64,000 bases of DNA from Pseudomonadota bacterium (GTDB lineage: Bacteria > Desulfobacterota > Desulfobacteria > Desulfobacterales > JAHIVH01): NCBI GenBank assembly GCA_018816735.1, contig JAHIVH010000070.1:124001-188000 (forward strand), in the 5' to 3' direction. Both the position numbers and the translations under genes were made by a program. Under the pieces are notes generated by a model. It was given only the letters and a program-made list of their open reading frames with translations. It was not told the DNA's origin and searched no databases. Every line of letters begins with the position of its first letter. The first letter of the stretch is position 1. This document shows, one piece after another, positions 27,079 to 36,500 of the stretch.

Positions 27079-28395
27079 ATGCATAAGTACACAAAAATAC
27101 TATATAAATTTTATTTTATACCTCTTTTTTTTATCAGCCTGGAAACAGTCGCCATCCCCCCGGCCTTTGCCGAAAGAATATTTTTTGCCGGTTACAATGG
27201 CGGATTTTATCTGAAATCCGAAGAGGAGGGCGGCATGGAAGTTCGCCTGGGCGGGGCGTTTCAGACAGATTATCGATATTATACGGAAAAACAGAGAGCC
27301 GATAACCGCTTTGACATCCGGAGAGGGAGGCTGGTTTTCCGGGGTCGTCTGACCCGGTATTTTCTTTTTGGCATGGAATACGAGTTCCAGGGCAATGAAA
27401 CCAAAAATCTGGTGGATGCTTATGGTGAAATGACATTTTATCCCATGCATGGTTTGCGTTTTGGCCAGTTCAAAGAACCGTTCAGCCTGGAATGGCAATG
27501 CCGGGACAAATCGCTTTATTTTGCCGAGCGATCCATGGGGTATTATCTGACCCCCAAACGGGATATCGGACTTATGCTTCATGGGACTTTTTTTACAGAT
27601 ACATTTAATTATGCCATAGGCCTGTTTAACGGAGACGGGGTTGACGGGTCATCTTCAGGAAGTGTTCACGATTCACCAGAGGTTGCCACCCGAATTGTCT
27701 TCAGCCCATTTAAGAACACAACCCGCCGCTGGTTAAATTATTTTCAGATAGGCGGTTCTTTTACTTTCTCCGATATCGATCTGGCAAACGTTGATCTCCA
27801 GGTTAGATCCACAGGAATGGCAGGAACAAACAGGAGTCTGTATCTACTTGGCAGTAACACAAAATTCGGTGTGCTGAACGACAGCAGGAGCAGAACCCGA
27901 TACGCTTTTGAAAGTTTCTGGGGGAATGGTCCATTTGCCCTTAGCGGAGAATATATTCATTTTTCGTATACCGATCTCAAACCGTCCGGTTCATCTTTCA
28001 AAAATGCCGATTTCTCTTCATGGTATGTCAGCATGCTTTTTTTTCTTACAGGAGAAGAGGCTGTGCTTTCAAAAAGCGTATTAAATCCGGTCTACCCGAA
28101 TCGATTTTTCAATCCCTCAGAAAAAACATGGGGAGCTTTCTGTCTGGGCCTGAGGGTTGAGGGCTTCTCCGGTGATCCAGACTGGATAGTGGCGGATGCG
28201 TTTACATCGGTTCGGCATGCCAAGGCCATCAGCATGGCGTTAAACTGGATTCTCTACCCTATGCATCGCTTTATACTGGACTATACCCATACGAATTTTT
28301 CAGATCTTTTAAGGTCAAGAGTGCTGCCTGATGGCACCGTCAATTATATAAAAAGGGAAAATGTATTTACCGCACGATTCAGTATGGATTTTTAA
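27079..28395 (+). CDS. OprP/OprO-like outer-membrane porin
   Basis: A 438-residue exported protein. The ATG at 27079 begins a signal peptide (basic HKYTK, hydrophobic FYFIPLFFISLE, cleavage after AFA). The mature part looks like a phosphate-selective-porin O/P type barrel: GGAFQTDYRYY, FDIRRGRLVFRG, GMEYEFQGNE, GLRFGQFKEPFSLEW, and an aromatic C-terminal strand ending ARFSMDF with a terminal Phe, as outer-membrane barrels require for BAM insertion. The upstream in-frame start at 27034 would place extra residues before the signal peptide. The diheme protein gene follows by 24 bases, so the two are probably one operon. The solute is unknown. Confidence 0.87.
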   Translation: MHKYTKILYKFYFIPLFFISLETVAIPPAFAERIFFAGYNGGFYLKSEEEGGMEVRLGGAFQTDYRYYTEKQRADNRFDIRRGRLVFRGRLTRYFLFGMEYEFQGNETKNLVDAYGEMTFYPMHGLRFGQFKEPFSLEWQCRDKSLYFAERSMGYYLTPKRDIGLMLHGTFFTDTFNYAIGLFNGDGVDGSSSGSVHDSPEVATRIVFSPFKNTTRRWLNYFQIGGSFTFSDIDLANVDLQVRSTGMAGTNRSLYLLGSNTKFGVLNDSRSRTRYAFESFWGNGPFALSGEYIHFSYTDLKPSGSSFKNADFSSWYVSMLFFLTGEEAVLSKSVLNPVYPNRFFNPSEKTWGAFCLGLRVEGFSGDPDWIVADAFTSVRHAKAISMALNWILYPMHRFILDYTHTNFSDLLRSRVLPDGTVNYIKRENVFTARFSMDF

Positions 28396-28419
28396 TTTAA
28401 CAAAAGGAGGAAATAAAGA

Positions 28420-30210
28420 ATGAAAGCAACGTTGAAACGATTCTTGATAGGCTTGGCAGTCCTAATAATGGCACTGCCGGCATATGCCGCCTATCACCAT
28501 GAAGGGGAACAGGATGCAGACAAATTTCTGGAAATCTATCCAAACAAAAAAAACTCAAAGCTTGATCATTGTGCGCTATGTCACGCAGGCGGCTCATATG
28601 AAAAATCTTCCGGTACGGTTACTCTGGGCAGTTGCCAGTGGTGCCACTATTCCTATGGTTATGACGGATCCGGAAATATTGTAGATACGTTGAATGCCTT
28701 TGGTAAAGATTATTTTATAAATGGTCGCGATGTAGAGGCAATTACTGCTATTAACAGTGAAGATTCGGATAAGGACGGATATACCAATGCTCAGGAAATC
28801 GAAGCTGAGCGCTTTCCCGGCGATGCAGGAGATGATCCGTCTAAAACAGACCCGCCATACAGAATCTACACCAGAGAACAGATTGAAGCCATGGATCAGC
28901 ATACCCAGTTCATGTTGATGAATACGGCAAGATCCGGTGACTTTTATGCACAATATGAAGGTGTCCCGCTAAAAGATCTGCTCGATTCTTCGGGAATTCT
29001 CTCATCGGCCACCGGCATCACTGTATTTGCTCCGGATGGCTGGTCACAGTATCACCCGCTTAATTATGATGCAGATGCAGAGCTATATCATGTTTATGGT
29101 GATTATCCGGGCCAGACGTATCAATATCCGCCATCTTCCTATTATTATGTTGAAGAAGCTGAGAGCTGGTGCGATTATTCTTCTGCATACTGCGCAGGCC
29201 GAAACCACAACGATCCCATTCCGGTGGAGGAGGGGCTTAAAGCCATACTTGCCGTTAAAGTGGACGGCGTCTGCCTGGAAACAGGCGCACTGACAGATGA
29301 AAACAAGCTTGACGGAGACGGCCCTTTCAGAATCGTCGTACCTCAAAAAAACCCCAATGCGCCTGATCAATCCAGCAAATCCAGCGACCAGGATGTCACC
29401 TGGCCTTACAATTCGGACTGGGATCATAATGCAGGTGCCTGTACCCGGTCTGTAACTATCATCAGGGTGGAACCCCTTCCTGAAGGAACCACGGATCTGG
29501 ATGTTTATGAAGATGGCTGGAACTATGTGGATCAGGGAAAAATCATTATATATGGCGCCATAAACGGCACGGACTCCAATGGGAACGGCATTCTTGATAC
29601 AGAAGAATGTGTGGATAAAACCAGCGATTTTGACAATGATGGCATTCCGGACTACAGGGATGTCGATACCGCCGGGTTCACACCGGTCACAGGCGGCGCC
29701 AATCTTCTTCTATGTTCATCGGCGGGCCAACTCACTGGCATAAAATCTATAAATGACACAGACGCCTCTCTGCCTCAGACCAGCAAACCGGATATGACAT
29801 TCCCCTATGGCGTCACCCAGTTTCAGATCACAGGGCTTTCATCAGGAGAAACCACCACCATTTCTATCATCTTTCCCGATAATGTTCCCACAACGGCCAA
29901 ATATTATAAAATCGACAGTGCCGGATGGCGTGAAATTTCCTTTGGCAGTAATGACGGCGATAATATCATCACGCTGACACTTACGGATGGAGATTCCATT
30001 ACCGACTCGGATGGTATTGCAAATGGCAGTATACTTGATCCTGGTGTATTGGCAGTGTCCTCATCCAAGTCCTCCTCAAAGGATGATGATGACAAGATAT
30101 GCTTTGTATCTGTTTGTAAAGCCAACCGGGGATTTTTTATGATTTCTTTCATAGGCATAATGGGTATACTTATTGCTCTTTCTGCTATTCGTACAACAAA
30201 AGAACAGTAA
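28420..30210 (+). CDS. Exported diheme protein with calcium and anchor domains
   Basis: A 596-residue exported protein. A signal peptide ends near AYA (residue 23). Two heme c sites, CALCH (51-55) and CQWCH (72-76), are followed by a Ca-binding DSDKDGYTNAQE loop. The middle (~160-370) resembles a molybdopterin-oxidoreductase-type domain (GVPLKDLLDSSG, VFAPDGWSQYH) that probably lacks cofactor. A second Ca-type segment (DSNGNGILDTEE, DFDNDGIPDYRD) leads to a choice-of-anchor-U-like beta domain. The C-terminus has a Ser/Asp linker, two Cys in CFVSVC, a hydrophobic helix and a basic tail, resembling a sorting signal. AAAGGAGG precedes the ATG. It probably moves or displays electrons at the cell surface with the upstream porin; this is inference. 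Confidence 0.82.
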   Translation: MKATLKRFLIGLAVLIMALPAYAAYHHEGEQDADKFLEIYPNKKNSKLDHCALCHAGGSYEKSSGTVTLGSCQWCHYSYGYDGSGNIVDTLNAFGKDYFINGRDVEAITAINSEDSDKDGYTNAQEIEAERFPGDAGDDPSKTDPPYRIYTREQIEAMDQHTQFMLMNTARSGDFYAQYEGVPLKDLLDSSGILSSATGITVFAPDGWSQYHPLNYDADAELYHVYGDYPGQTYQYPPSSYYYVEEAESWCDYSSAYCAGRNHNDPIPVEEGLKAILAVKVDGVCLETGALTDENKLDGDGPFRIVVPQKNPNAPDQSSKSSDQDVTWPYNSDWDHNAGACTRSVTIIRVEPLPEGTTDLDVYEDGWNYVDQGKIIIYGAINGTDSNGNGILDTEECVDKTSDFDNDGIPDYRDVDTAGFTPVTGGANLLLCSSAGQLTGIKSINDTDASLPQTSKPDMTFPYGVTQFQITGLSSGETTTISIIFPDNVPTTAKYYKIDSAGWREISFGSNDGDNIITLTLTDGDSITDSDGIANGSILDPGVLAVSSSKSSSKDDDDKICFVSVCKANRGFFMISFIGIMGILIALSAIRTTKEQ

Positions 30211-30223
30211 AAGCTGAACTCAC

Positions 30224-30270
30224 ATGATGCGCCAAAGCACAACAACAATAACTCTGGCGCATCATTTTTT
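30224..30270 (+). terminator. Rho-independent terminator of porin operon
   Basis: Eleven-bp perfect arms (atgatgcgcca 30224-30234, complement 30255-30265) followed by six T. It ends the porin-diheme operon. Confidence 0.85.
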
Positions 30271-30476
30271 CATATGCCTCCTTTTCTTTCATGCATGATC
30301 ACAATGTTGAATATCCTACTCCCTTTCCTTTATCCTGACTGCTATTGATTGACATACGACCAATTTGATATTATCTTCAGCAACAGTTCTGCAAGACGTC
30401 AACTGAATAAGGATATAGGGCAAATATATAGCGGCATATAGTATTGTGACCTCTCTATTATTATAAGGAAAAAGAC

Positions 30477-31391
30477 ATGCACGATTCATCAGATCCTTCG
30501 AAAACCTACCTGGTCCATAAAACATTCTTCAACAGTCATGGAACAAAATGTGGCGCCCATCTCTACCTGCCAAGAGAAATTCAAATACCTCCCGTCGTTA
30601 TCATGGCTCACGGTTTTGGTGCTCAGATGAACTTTGGTCTTCTTCCATTTGCCGAACGGTTTTTAAAATACGGAATGGCTGTTTTTATGTTTGATTACAG
30701 ACATTTTGGGGAAAGTGAAGGGCTACCCCGAAACCTTGTCAATCCATTTATGCACATCGAAGACTGGAAATCAGCTGTGGCATATGTCCGGACTCTGAAA
30801 GAAGTTAATACAGAGAAAATTGGACTTTGGGGCACATCCTTCAGCGGTGGCCATGTCATTGTTGTGGCGGCAGCTGATCCTGACATCTCCGCCATCGTCT
30901 CACAGGTCCCTTTTACGGACGGCATATCGACGATTATAAACACACGGCTTCGCAACATTAAAGATGGATTGATTGCAGGGGTAAGAGACCTGATCCGAAA
31001 AATATCATTTAGGGACCCTTTCTTTGTTCCTATTCTTTCCGGACCTGATACATTTGCTGTATTAAACACTCCAGATGCACCTGAAGCTCTGGAAATTCTT
31101 ATACCCAAAGGTATAGAATACGAAAATAAATGTCCGGCCAGGATAACATTGATGCTTGGATTTTACAGGCCGGTTCACTATGCTTCAAAGGTCAAATGTC
31201 CGGCATTGGTCATAAAAGGAGAACATGATGCCCTGTTTGCAAAAAATGCGGCTGACAAGGCCGCCCACAAAATGCCGAAAGGTGAACTCGTCACTTTGCC
31301 ATGTGGTCATTTTTCGCCCTATGCAGGAGAATTTTTTGAAAAAATCGTAACGCTGGAGACCGATTTTCTGGTCAAACACCTTTTCGGCTAA
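30477..31391 (+). CDS. Alpha/beta hydrolase
   Basis: A 304-residue alpha/beta-hydrolase-fold protein without signal peptide. The oxyanion region is MAHGFGAQ, the nucleophile elbow GTSFSGG (Ser), the acid in KGEHDALF and the catalytic His in PCGHFSPY. DYRHFGESEG is typical of the YpfH/dienelactone-hydrolase-like and X-Pro-dipeptidyl-type S15-related hydrolases. The physiological substrate is unknown. AAGGA lies upstream of the ATG. It converges on the thymidylate synthase gene with 25 bases between. Confidence 0.9.
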   Translation: MHDSSDPSKTYLVHKTFFNSHGTKCGAHLYLPREIQIPPVVIMAHGFGAQMNFGLLPFAERFLKYGMAVFMFDYRHFGESEGLPRNLVNPFMHIEDWKSAVAYVRTLKEVNTEKIGLWGTSFSGGHVIVVAAADPDISAIVSQVPFTDGISTIINTRLRNIKDGLIAGVRDLIRKISFRDPFFVPILSGPDTFAVLNTPDAPEALEILIPKGIEYENKCPARITLMLGFYRPVHYASKVKCPALVIKGEHDALFAKNAADKAAHKMPKGELVTLPCGHFSPYAGEFFEKIVTLETDFLVKHLFG

Positions 31392-31416
31392 ACATCATCT
31401 AAAAATACCATCTTTT

Positions 31417-32211
31417 CTATGCTGTTTTCATGCATCTGATCTTGGCAAGTTCCTCAGCATAACCATAAAGGTGAAGTCCCTTGCTTTCAACAATCATTTC
31501 CCCATCCTTTACACCAATTTCAGAGGCCATATATTCTTTCAGGTGCTGAATACCGGCAAGGTTGGCTGGAAGTCCTCCCCAGAGGTCCCATGACCGGAAA
31601 TAAACAAAGAAATGAAGCGTGCCATCCTGAATTCGGGTGTCAATGGATCTGAGACACGGCGGGTCTATGAGGGTCATGTCTGTTGGGTGAGCGATCTGAA
31701 GGACCATTTGGTTATTTCTGCCACCATGTTTCTTATAGGTATCTATAATCCATTCTATCTGGTTGATGTAGAGCTGGCCATCGTCCTCATATACAATTTT
31801 ATTGTCAATGTCCCGCTTATCAATAATATCCGTTTTTCCTTCAACCCACCAGGACATTTTGTCTCCTATAACAGGCGCCCGCACCAGTCGTTCGCCATAT
31901 GTGTATGACTCGCCAGGTTCTTTCCGGCCGCTCATGATATATTCGATGTACGACCGGTCGTATCCCTCTCCTCCATAAATATATGCTTCTTCAACAGGAT
32001 TCGGGATGTTCAGCGCTGGAGGGATATCCGGCAGAAGGGGTTTTGTGCCAGGATATTTCACATGACCGATAAAGTAATCGTATTCAAGGCGCGTTTGTCC
32101 CTCAAATGAGCCTCTGTCGATTGTAAAACTTCTGCCGATATCAAGGATATCATGTACAGCCTGGAACCATAAATCCGGAAGATCTCTTGCTTCAATTTTG
32201 TGAATTATCAT
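31417..32211 (-). CDS. Thymidylate synthase, archaeal-like ThyA type
   Basis: A 264-residue protein of the thymidylate synthase/dCMP hydroxymethylase family, which methylates dUMP with methylene-tetrahydrofolate. The signature RSWDLWGGLPANLAGIQ matches the family RSxDxxxGxPxN motif, and the candidate nucleophile is the Cys in IDPPCLR, equivalent to the PCH cysteine. Overall it is closer to the short archaeal-type enzymes than to E. coli ThyA, and I see no conventional thyA elsewhere in the window. AAGGAAA lies upstream of the ATG. Catalytic role is likely but not certain, since the residue after Cys is Leu instead of His. Confidence 0.8.
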   Translation of the reverse strand: MIIHKIEARDLPDLWFQAVHDILDIGRSFTIDRGSFEGQTRLEYDYFIGHVKYPGTKPLLPDIPPALNIPNPVEEAYIYGGEGYDRSYIEYIMSGRKEPGESYTYGERLVRAPVIGDKMSWWVEGKTDIIDKRDIDNKIVYEDDGQLYINQIEWIIDTYKKHGGRNNQMVLQIAHPTDMTLIDPPCLRSIDTRIQDGTLHFFVYFRSWDLWGGLPANLAGIQHLKEYMASEIGVKDGEMIVESKGLHLYGYAEELAKIRCMKTA

Positions 32212-33090
32212 TTTATTTCCTTACGTGTCTGATACCTGTTTTTTCATCTATGGGATTTATGAGAAACAGCATGAAGATTATCAGCATACCCACCTTTAAC
32301 AATACAAGCAAACCATCGAAAAAGCACGAACCTGTTCCGGTTCAAATTTGCCGGATTCAATTCACTTTAACTGTTTCAGGAAAAAAATCAAGATTCGGCG
32401 GAAAAAATTTTCTGGCAGAATAGGGGAAAATCCGTTACCTCCGAGCAGATATGGTCACTTTTTGCGGTTTTTTCATTCGCTGACACAAAAGAATATTCGT
32501 CAAGCTTCGAAGGAGGACCGGAAAGCATGCTTTTTTTAAGGAAGCACTCATTTATAACCTTCAATAAAAAAATTTCTATTCAAGAAGTAAGGCTGATCAT
32601 TTTGAACCTCTATCTTAAATTATATCCTTCCATAAAACCTTTATCAATTCTATGTTTATAGCGATATTCTATCTTATAATATACCCTTGAAATCCGTTTC
32701 AAACCATGCGGAATTGATATGGCAAGTTTGAAATTTTGTATGATAGAATCATAAAAAATGATAAATATTTAAAAAATTTGAACATTTTACTTGACAGAAG
32801 AGATACTTATCAGTAGAAAGTAGAGAAGTATTATCGTGAATCCTATTTTATTCTGCAGGAATAAAGGAGAGAGTGCTTAAAAAACCGAAGTGATTTTTCA
32901 GATACTGCACAAAATAATAACTGCAGTTGCAAATGGAGAAAAAAATTCAACGCATTCGGTTTCAACAGTTTCGGATACCTTATTGGCGTAATAAAGACAA
33001 AACGGATTAATATGAAGAAATCGGATTGTCATCGCCGTTTGTCGTCAAAAAACAAAACCATGAATTATTTAAATTAAAAAGGAGATCTTT
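32212..33090. other. Long AT-rich intergenic region
   Basis: No gene is visible in 879 bases. The short frames here lack ribosome sites and conserved sequence. Features seen: a perfect inverted repeat TTGAAA-tccg-TTTCAA at 32687-32702; a possible promoter at 32791-32819; an AAAGGAG followed by a seven-codon frame at 32873-32893; and a palindromic aaagcatgcttt followed by T-rich sequence near 32524-32540. A small RNA cannot be excluded. Confidence 0.4.
32791..32819 (+). promoter_or_regulatory. Possible sigma-70 promoter
   Basis: TTGACA (32791-32796), 17 bases, then TAGAAA (32814-32819). The -10 is a weak match. It would give a leader of about 260 bases before the H1-like gene. Confidence 0.3.
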
Positions 33091-33471
33091 ATGAAAACTG
33101 CCAAAAAAGACCTGCAGGCTGCCAAAAAACAACTGAAAGCGCTTTCTGCCAAAATTGAAAAAATTGAAAAAGCAATGGGCAAAGCGCCTGCAAAAAAAGC
33201 AGCTGCAAAAAAAACAGCCAAGAAAAAAACAGCTAAAAAAGTTGTTGCCAAAGCCGCCAAACCCAAAAAAGCTGTAAAAAAGGCTCAAAGTGATGTCACT
33301 GCCATTGATACGGTTGTAAGCCTTATCAAAAAAAGCAAAAACGGAATTGATATTGCTTCAATAAAAAAGAAAACCGCTTTTTCAGACAAACAGATATCAA
33401 ATCTTCTCTATAAAGCAAAAAAGAAGGGTGTCGTCAAAAGCCTTGGCAAAGGTGTTTACGGAAAAGCATAA
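33091..33471 (+). CDS. Histone H1-like lysine-rich winged-helix protein
   Basis: A 126-residue, very basic protein. Residues 1-30 form a coiled-coil-like helix (KKQLKALSAKIEKIEKAM), residues ~32-68 are an Ala/Lys tract (AKKAAAKKTAKKKTAKK) like bacterial histone-H1 homologues and PhaF tails, and residues ~72-126 form a small winged helix (VVSLIKKSKNGIDIASIK, ISNLLYKAKKKGVV, KGVYGKA) related to the C-terminus of the protein at 16987. Codon choice in the tract is repetitive and slippage-prone. AAAAGGAG lies upstream of the ATG, and a strong terminator follows. A nucleoid-associated or granule-associated role is inferred. Confidence 0.85.
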   Translation: MKTAKKDLQAAKKQLKALSAKIEKIEKAMGKAPAKKAAAKKTAKKKTAKKVVAKAAKPKKAVKKAQSDVTAIDTVVSLIKKSKNGIDIASIKKKTAFSDKQISNLLYKAKKKGVVKSLGKGVYGKA

Positions 33472-33504
33472 ATCAACCCCCATACATCGATAAATATTTA
33501 TAAT

Positions 33505-33556
33505 ACAAAAGGCTGAATCCTCAACTATGTGGGGATACCAGCCTTTTGTATTTTTT
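33505..33556 (+). terminator. Rho-independent terminator
   Basis: Outer arms acaaaaggctg (33505-33515) and complement (33539-33549) plus an inner pair (atcctc with ggggat, one G-U) make a long stem, followed by attttttatt. Confidence 0.85.
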
Positions 33557-33578
33557 ATTCCCTTTTCATTGGCTGTTC

Positions 33579-36500
33579 TTATTCATCTGCCTTTTTATCA
33601 TCTGAAAAAATAGGCTTTATGATGGTAAACGGAAGCTTCAGAGTTCTCTCCATGATCCCGACCAACTCGGATTCCACGGCTGAAGGCTCCAGAAATACTG
33701 TTTTGGGTGAAGAATAGCTGCCAGTAACCTTCACAGGAATTGAAACAAGAGTGCCATCTAGAATTTCATTCACAATTGGAATATGCCGGATGACCAAATC
33801 AACTGTCTTAAGTGGGGCGACCAGTATTGTCAGATTCAACGTCATATCCTTCAGGGCAATCTCTCCTTTAGCTGTAATTCCCATAGAAGAATTGTCAATA
33901 ACGGCCTCTTCGAGTATAAATTTTCCTGACTCAAAATACCCTTTTATTTTTATCGATCTATAAGGGAAACCCTCGTTTCTGAGATCCGGGAAATCACCTC
34001 GTAACATATCCGCAACGTTTAAAATGGACAATGTTTTAGCAAGTATAACAAAATTATAAATTCGCCCATTCACTGATTTAAATTCCAACCTGCCATGGGT
34101 GATGTCCGGCCCTTCCTTTCCCCCACCCATGCCCTCGATCTCACCATTAAGATTAAACTCCCCGTCAAGCTGAACTTTTTTTTCAGATAAACAATTCAAC
34201 GTTTTATTTAAATTTCCATCTGATACATAAGGGATAATATTGAAAGAAACCCGTTCGGGAAATGCCTCAATGGTTCCTTTGACGGCAATTCCGCATAACT
34301 CGGCATCTATTATGGAAGCCGTTATTTCGTCCTTTTTGAATAAAACGAGGGAATGGAGATCCGTAAACGTCCTGTTTCCATAAACAACTTCTTCGCCTTT
34401 AATATCAATCCTGCCTGAAACAGGCCATGAAGGATTTTCTTTTTCGTTTCTGTCCGGGTTTTTACTCTCGGTATTGAATAATTCAGTTATTTTTTTCAAA
34501 TCAAGAAATCCGGACGCCAGATTAAAATCGGCAATAAACCCCTCTTCTGAAAAATTCAATGTCCCTTGTACCATGGCCTGACTTTCCTGATAATTTACAT
34601 CAACATTCTCCAGGCATATTCCATTCTCTTCTGCTGCAATTGAAAACTGATTAAGTGTCACGCTGCTAAAACCCGGTAATGGAATTTTTAATCGAGAGCC
34701 CTTCACATTTCCTCTGGTATAAGATTTTTGAGCCATATCGCCGTAAAAATCACCATAAAAATCACCATATATATCTCCGTCAAGAAACGGGTTGTTTTCA
34801 AGAACCGTGTCGAGTGTTCCCCCTGTAAGTTTGCCCGAGAAGGATACCCCCACTTCATCGTCGCAGCTGTCATAAGAAAAAATGGCATCAGATTCCATGT
34901 CTTTCACAGAAAGCGTTTTTATCGAAAGTGCATTTTTTTTGGCCATGAGATCAATCTTCACATTTGTCCCTGCCTGGATATCAACATCTGCAAATAGTGA
35001 AAATGGCCCATGCCTCTGCCAGACCATCCTCCCTTTTAAAATATCAAAAGGTCCTTTTGGTCTGAGTATTTCCGGAATGTTTGAAATGCCTGCAAGCCAT
35101 AAAAAATTATCTTCCCCCAAGTGCCCGGTAAAATCTGTTGAGAAACTTTCCACACCTTTTAGATAATCATAAACCGAACCGTTGGCGTTAACTTTTGACT
35201 CAAGGGAATTTAGCATCACATCCTCAAAAATAATATCGTATTGATCCACTTCAACCATTCCCTGTGATACCATTACAGGTCCCCCCAGGAAGTCTGCGTC
35301 TGTCGAAAGATGCAGCGGAGTCCCTGAAATGTCGAACTCCCATTGTTGGGGTTTAAAAATCGGGCCATTCATCTCTAAAGCCTGGAAACAAAAATTCCCC
35401 TTAAGGTATTTTAAACGATGACAGACATTGTAAATCGGATGGAATGAAACAAGCCAGGGATACAATTCTTCCATATTCACATCCGCAGACTTGGAAATCA
35501 CATGAAGTAATTTTTCATCCTCCCAATCTACACTGAAAGAGAGATCTGAAAAAAACGAGTTGCCTACACGGCCCTGGATGCCCAAAACATTAATATGTGT
35601 GCCATCATAGAAGACCCGGCCATGAGAAACATGCATGGGGAACGGCACCCGGTTATAAAATGCTTCCATTACATACAAACTGGTAACGTTTATCGTTGGC
35701 ATGATGCTATGTAAATATTCTCCCAGGATGAGCCTTCCTGTTGCCTTCCCCTGAAGCATACTGATATTTTCTATTTCACGCTTTAATTTTCCATACTTTA
35801 CCAGTCGCCGCAAAACAGGGGAAAGTTCTGAAAGATCCGCTGTTATGCCGACATCAAGATGAAATGGAATGTTTTCTCCCTTGAAAAGACCTAATTTTAA
35901 ACTGCCATCACACCCCTTGGAATTATCCAACCACCCTTCAAGATTCTTTCCATATAAAATGCCTTCTGAAATGAATACTTCACCACTCACTTTTGAAAGG
36001 TCAAGATCAACTTTCGGGACATGGATGTCCCCATCTGATAATATGCCCTTTATTTTTAAATTGGAAAGCCTGCCAAGCGTTTTTAATGATTTGGCAGATG
36101 AACTTACGGTGATTTCAGGCACAGCACCATTTTGAAGAATTTCAAAAATAAGCTGAGCAATTCTGTTTTGGCCAAATAATAAAAGCGCTGTATGCCGTGT
36201 AGAAGCCACATCAACATTTTTGCCTTTTATTTCAAATGATATTTCAGGAGAAAAGGGATCGATAAACAATTTACCCGAAAGAGACAGTTTTGGATAATCA
36301 AGCTCCAATGAATTCAGGACCACTTTGATTGTTCCATTATCAATTTTCAGGTAACCGTCAAGATATTTACTGTTGATCTCTATTTTCCTATTATCCTGTT
36401 TAAGAATAATACTTGGAAGTGAACTTTTTATGGTCGCATATAGGTCTGTCAAATTTCTAATAATGAAATCGATATTGAGATTGATTCGGGTATCATCTGT

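Noticed and set aside
32336-32360. tRNA-like T-arm (ccggttcaaatttgccgg)
   Set aside because: Stem is four pairs with a ten-base loop, and no acceptor or anticodon arm can be drawn around it.
32873-32893. Seven-codon leader frame after AAAGGAG
   Set aside because: Too short to support as a gene; lacks codons that would suggest attenuation.
33069-33266. Phe/Ala-rich frame on the minus strand
   Set aside because: It is the complement of the Ala/Lys tract of the H1-like gene.
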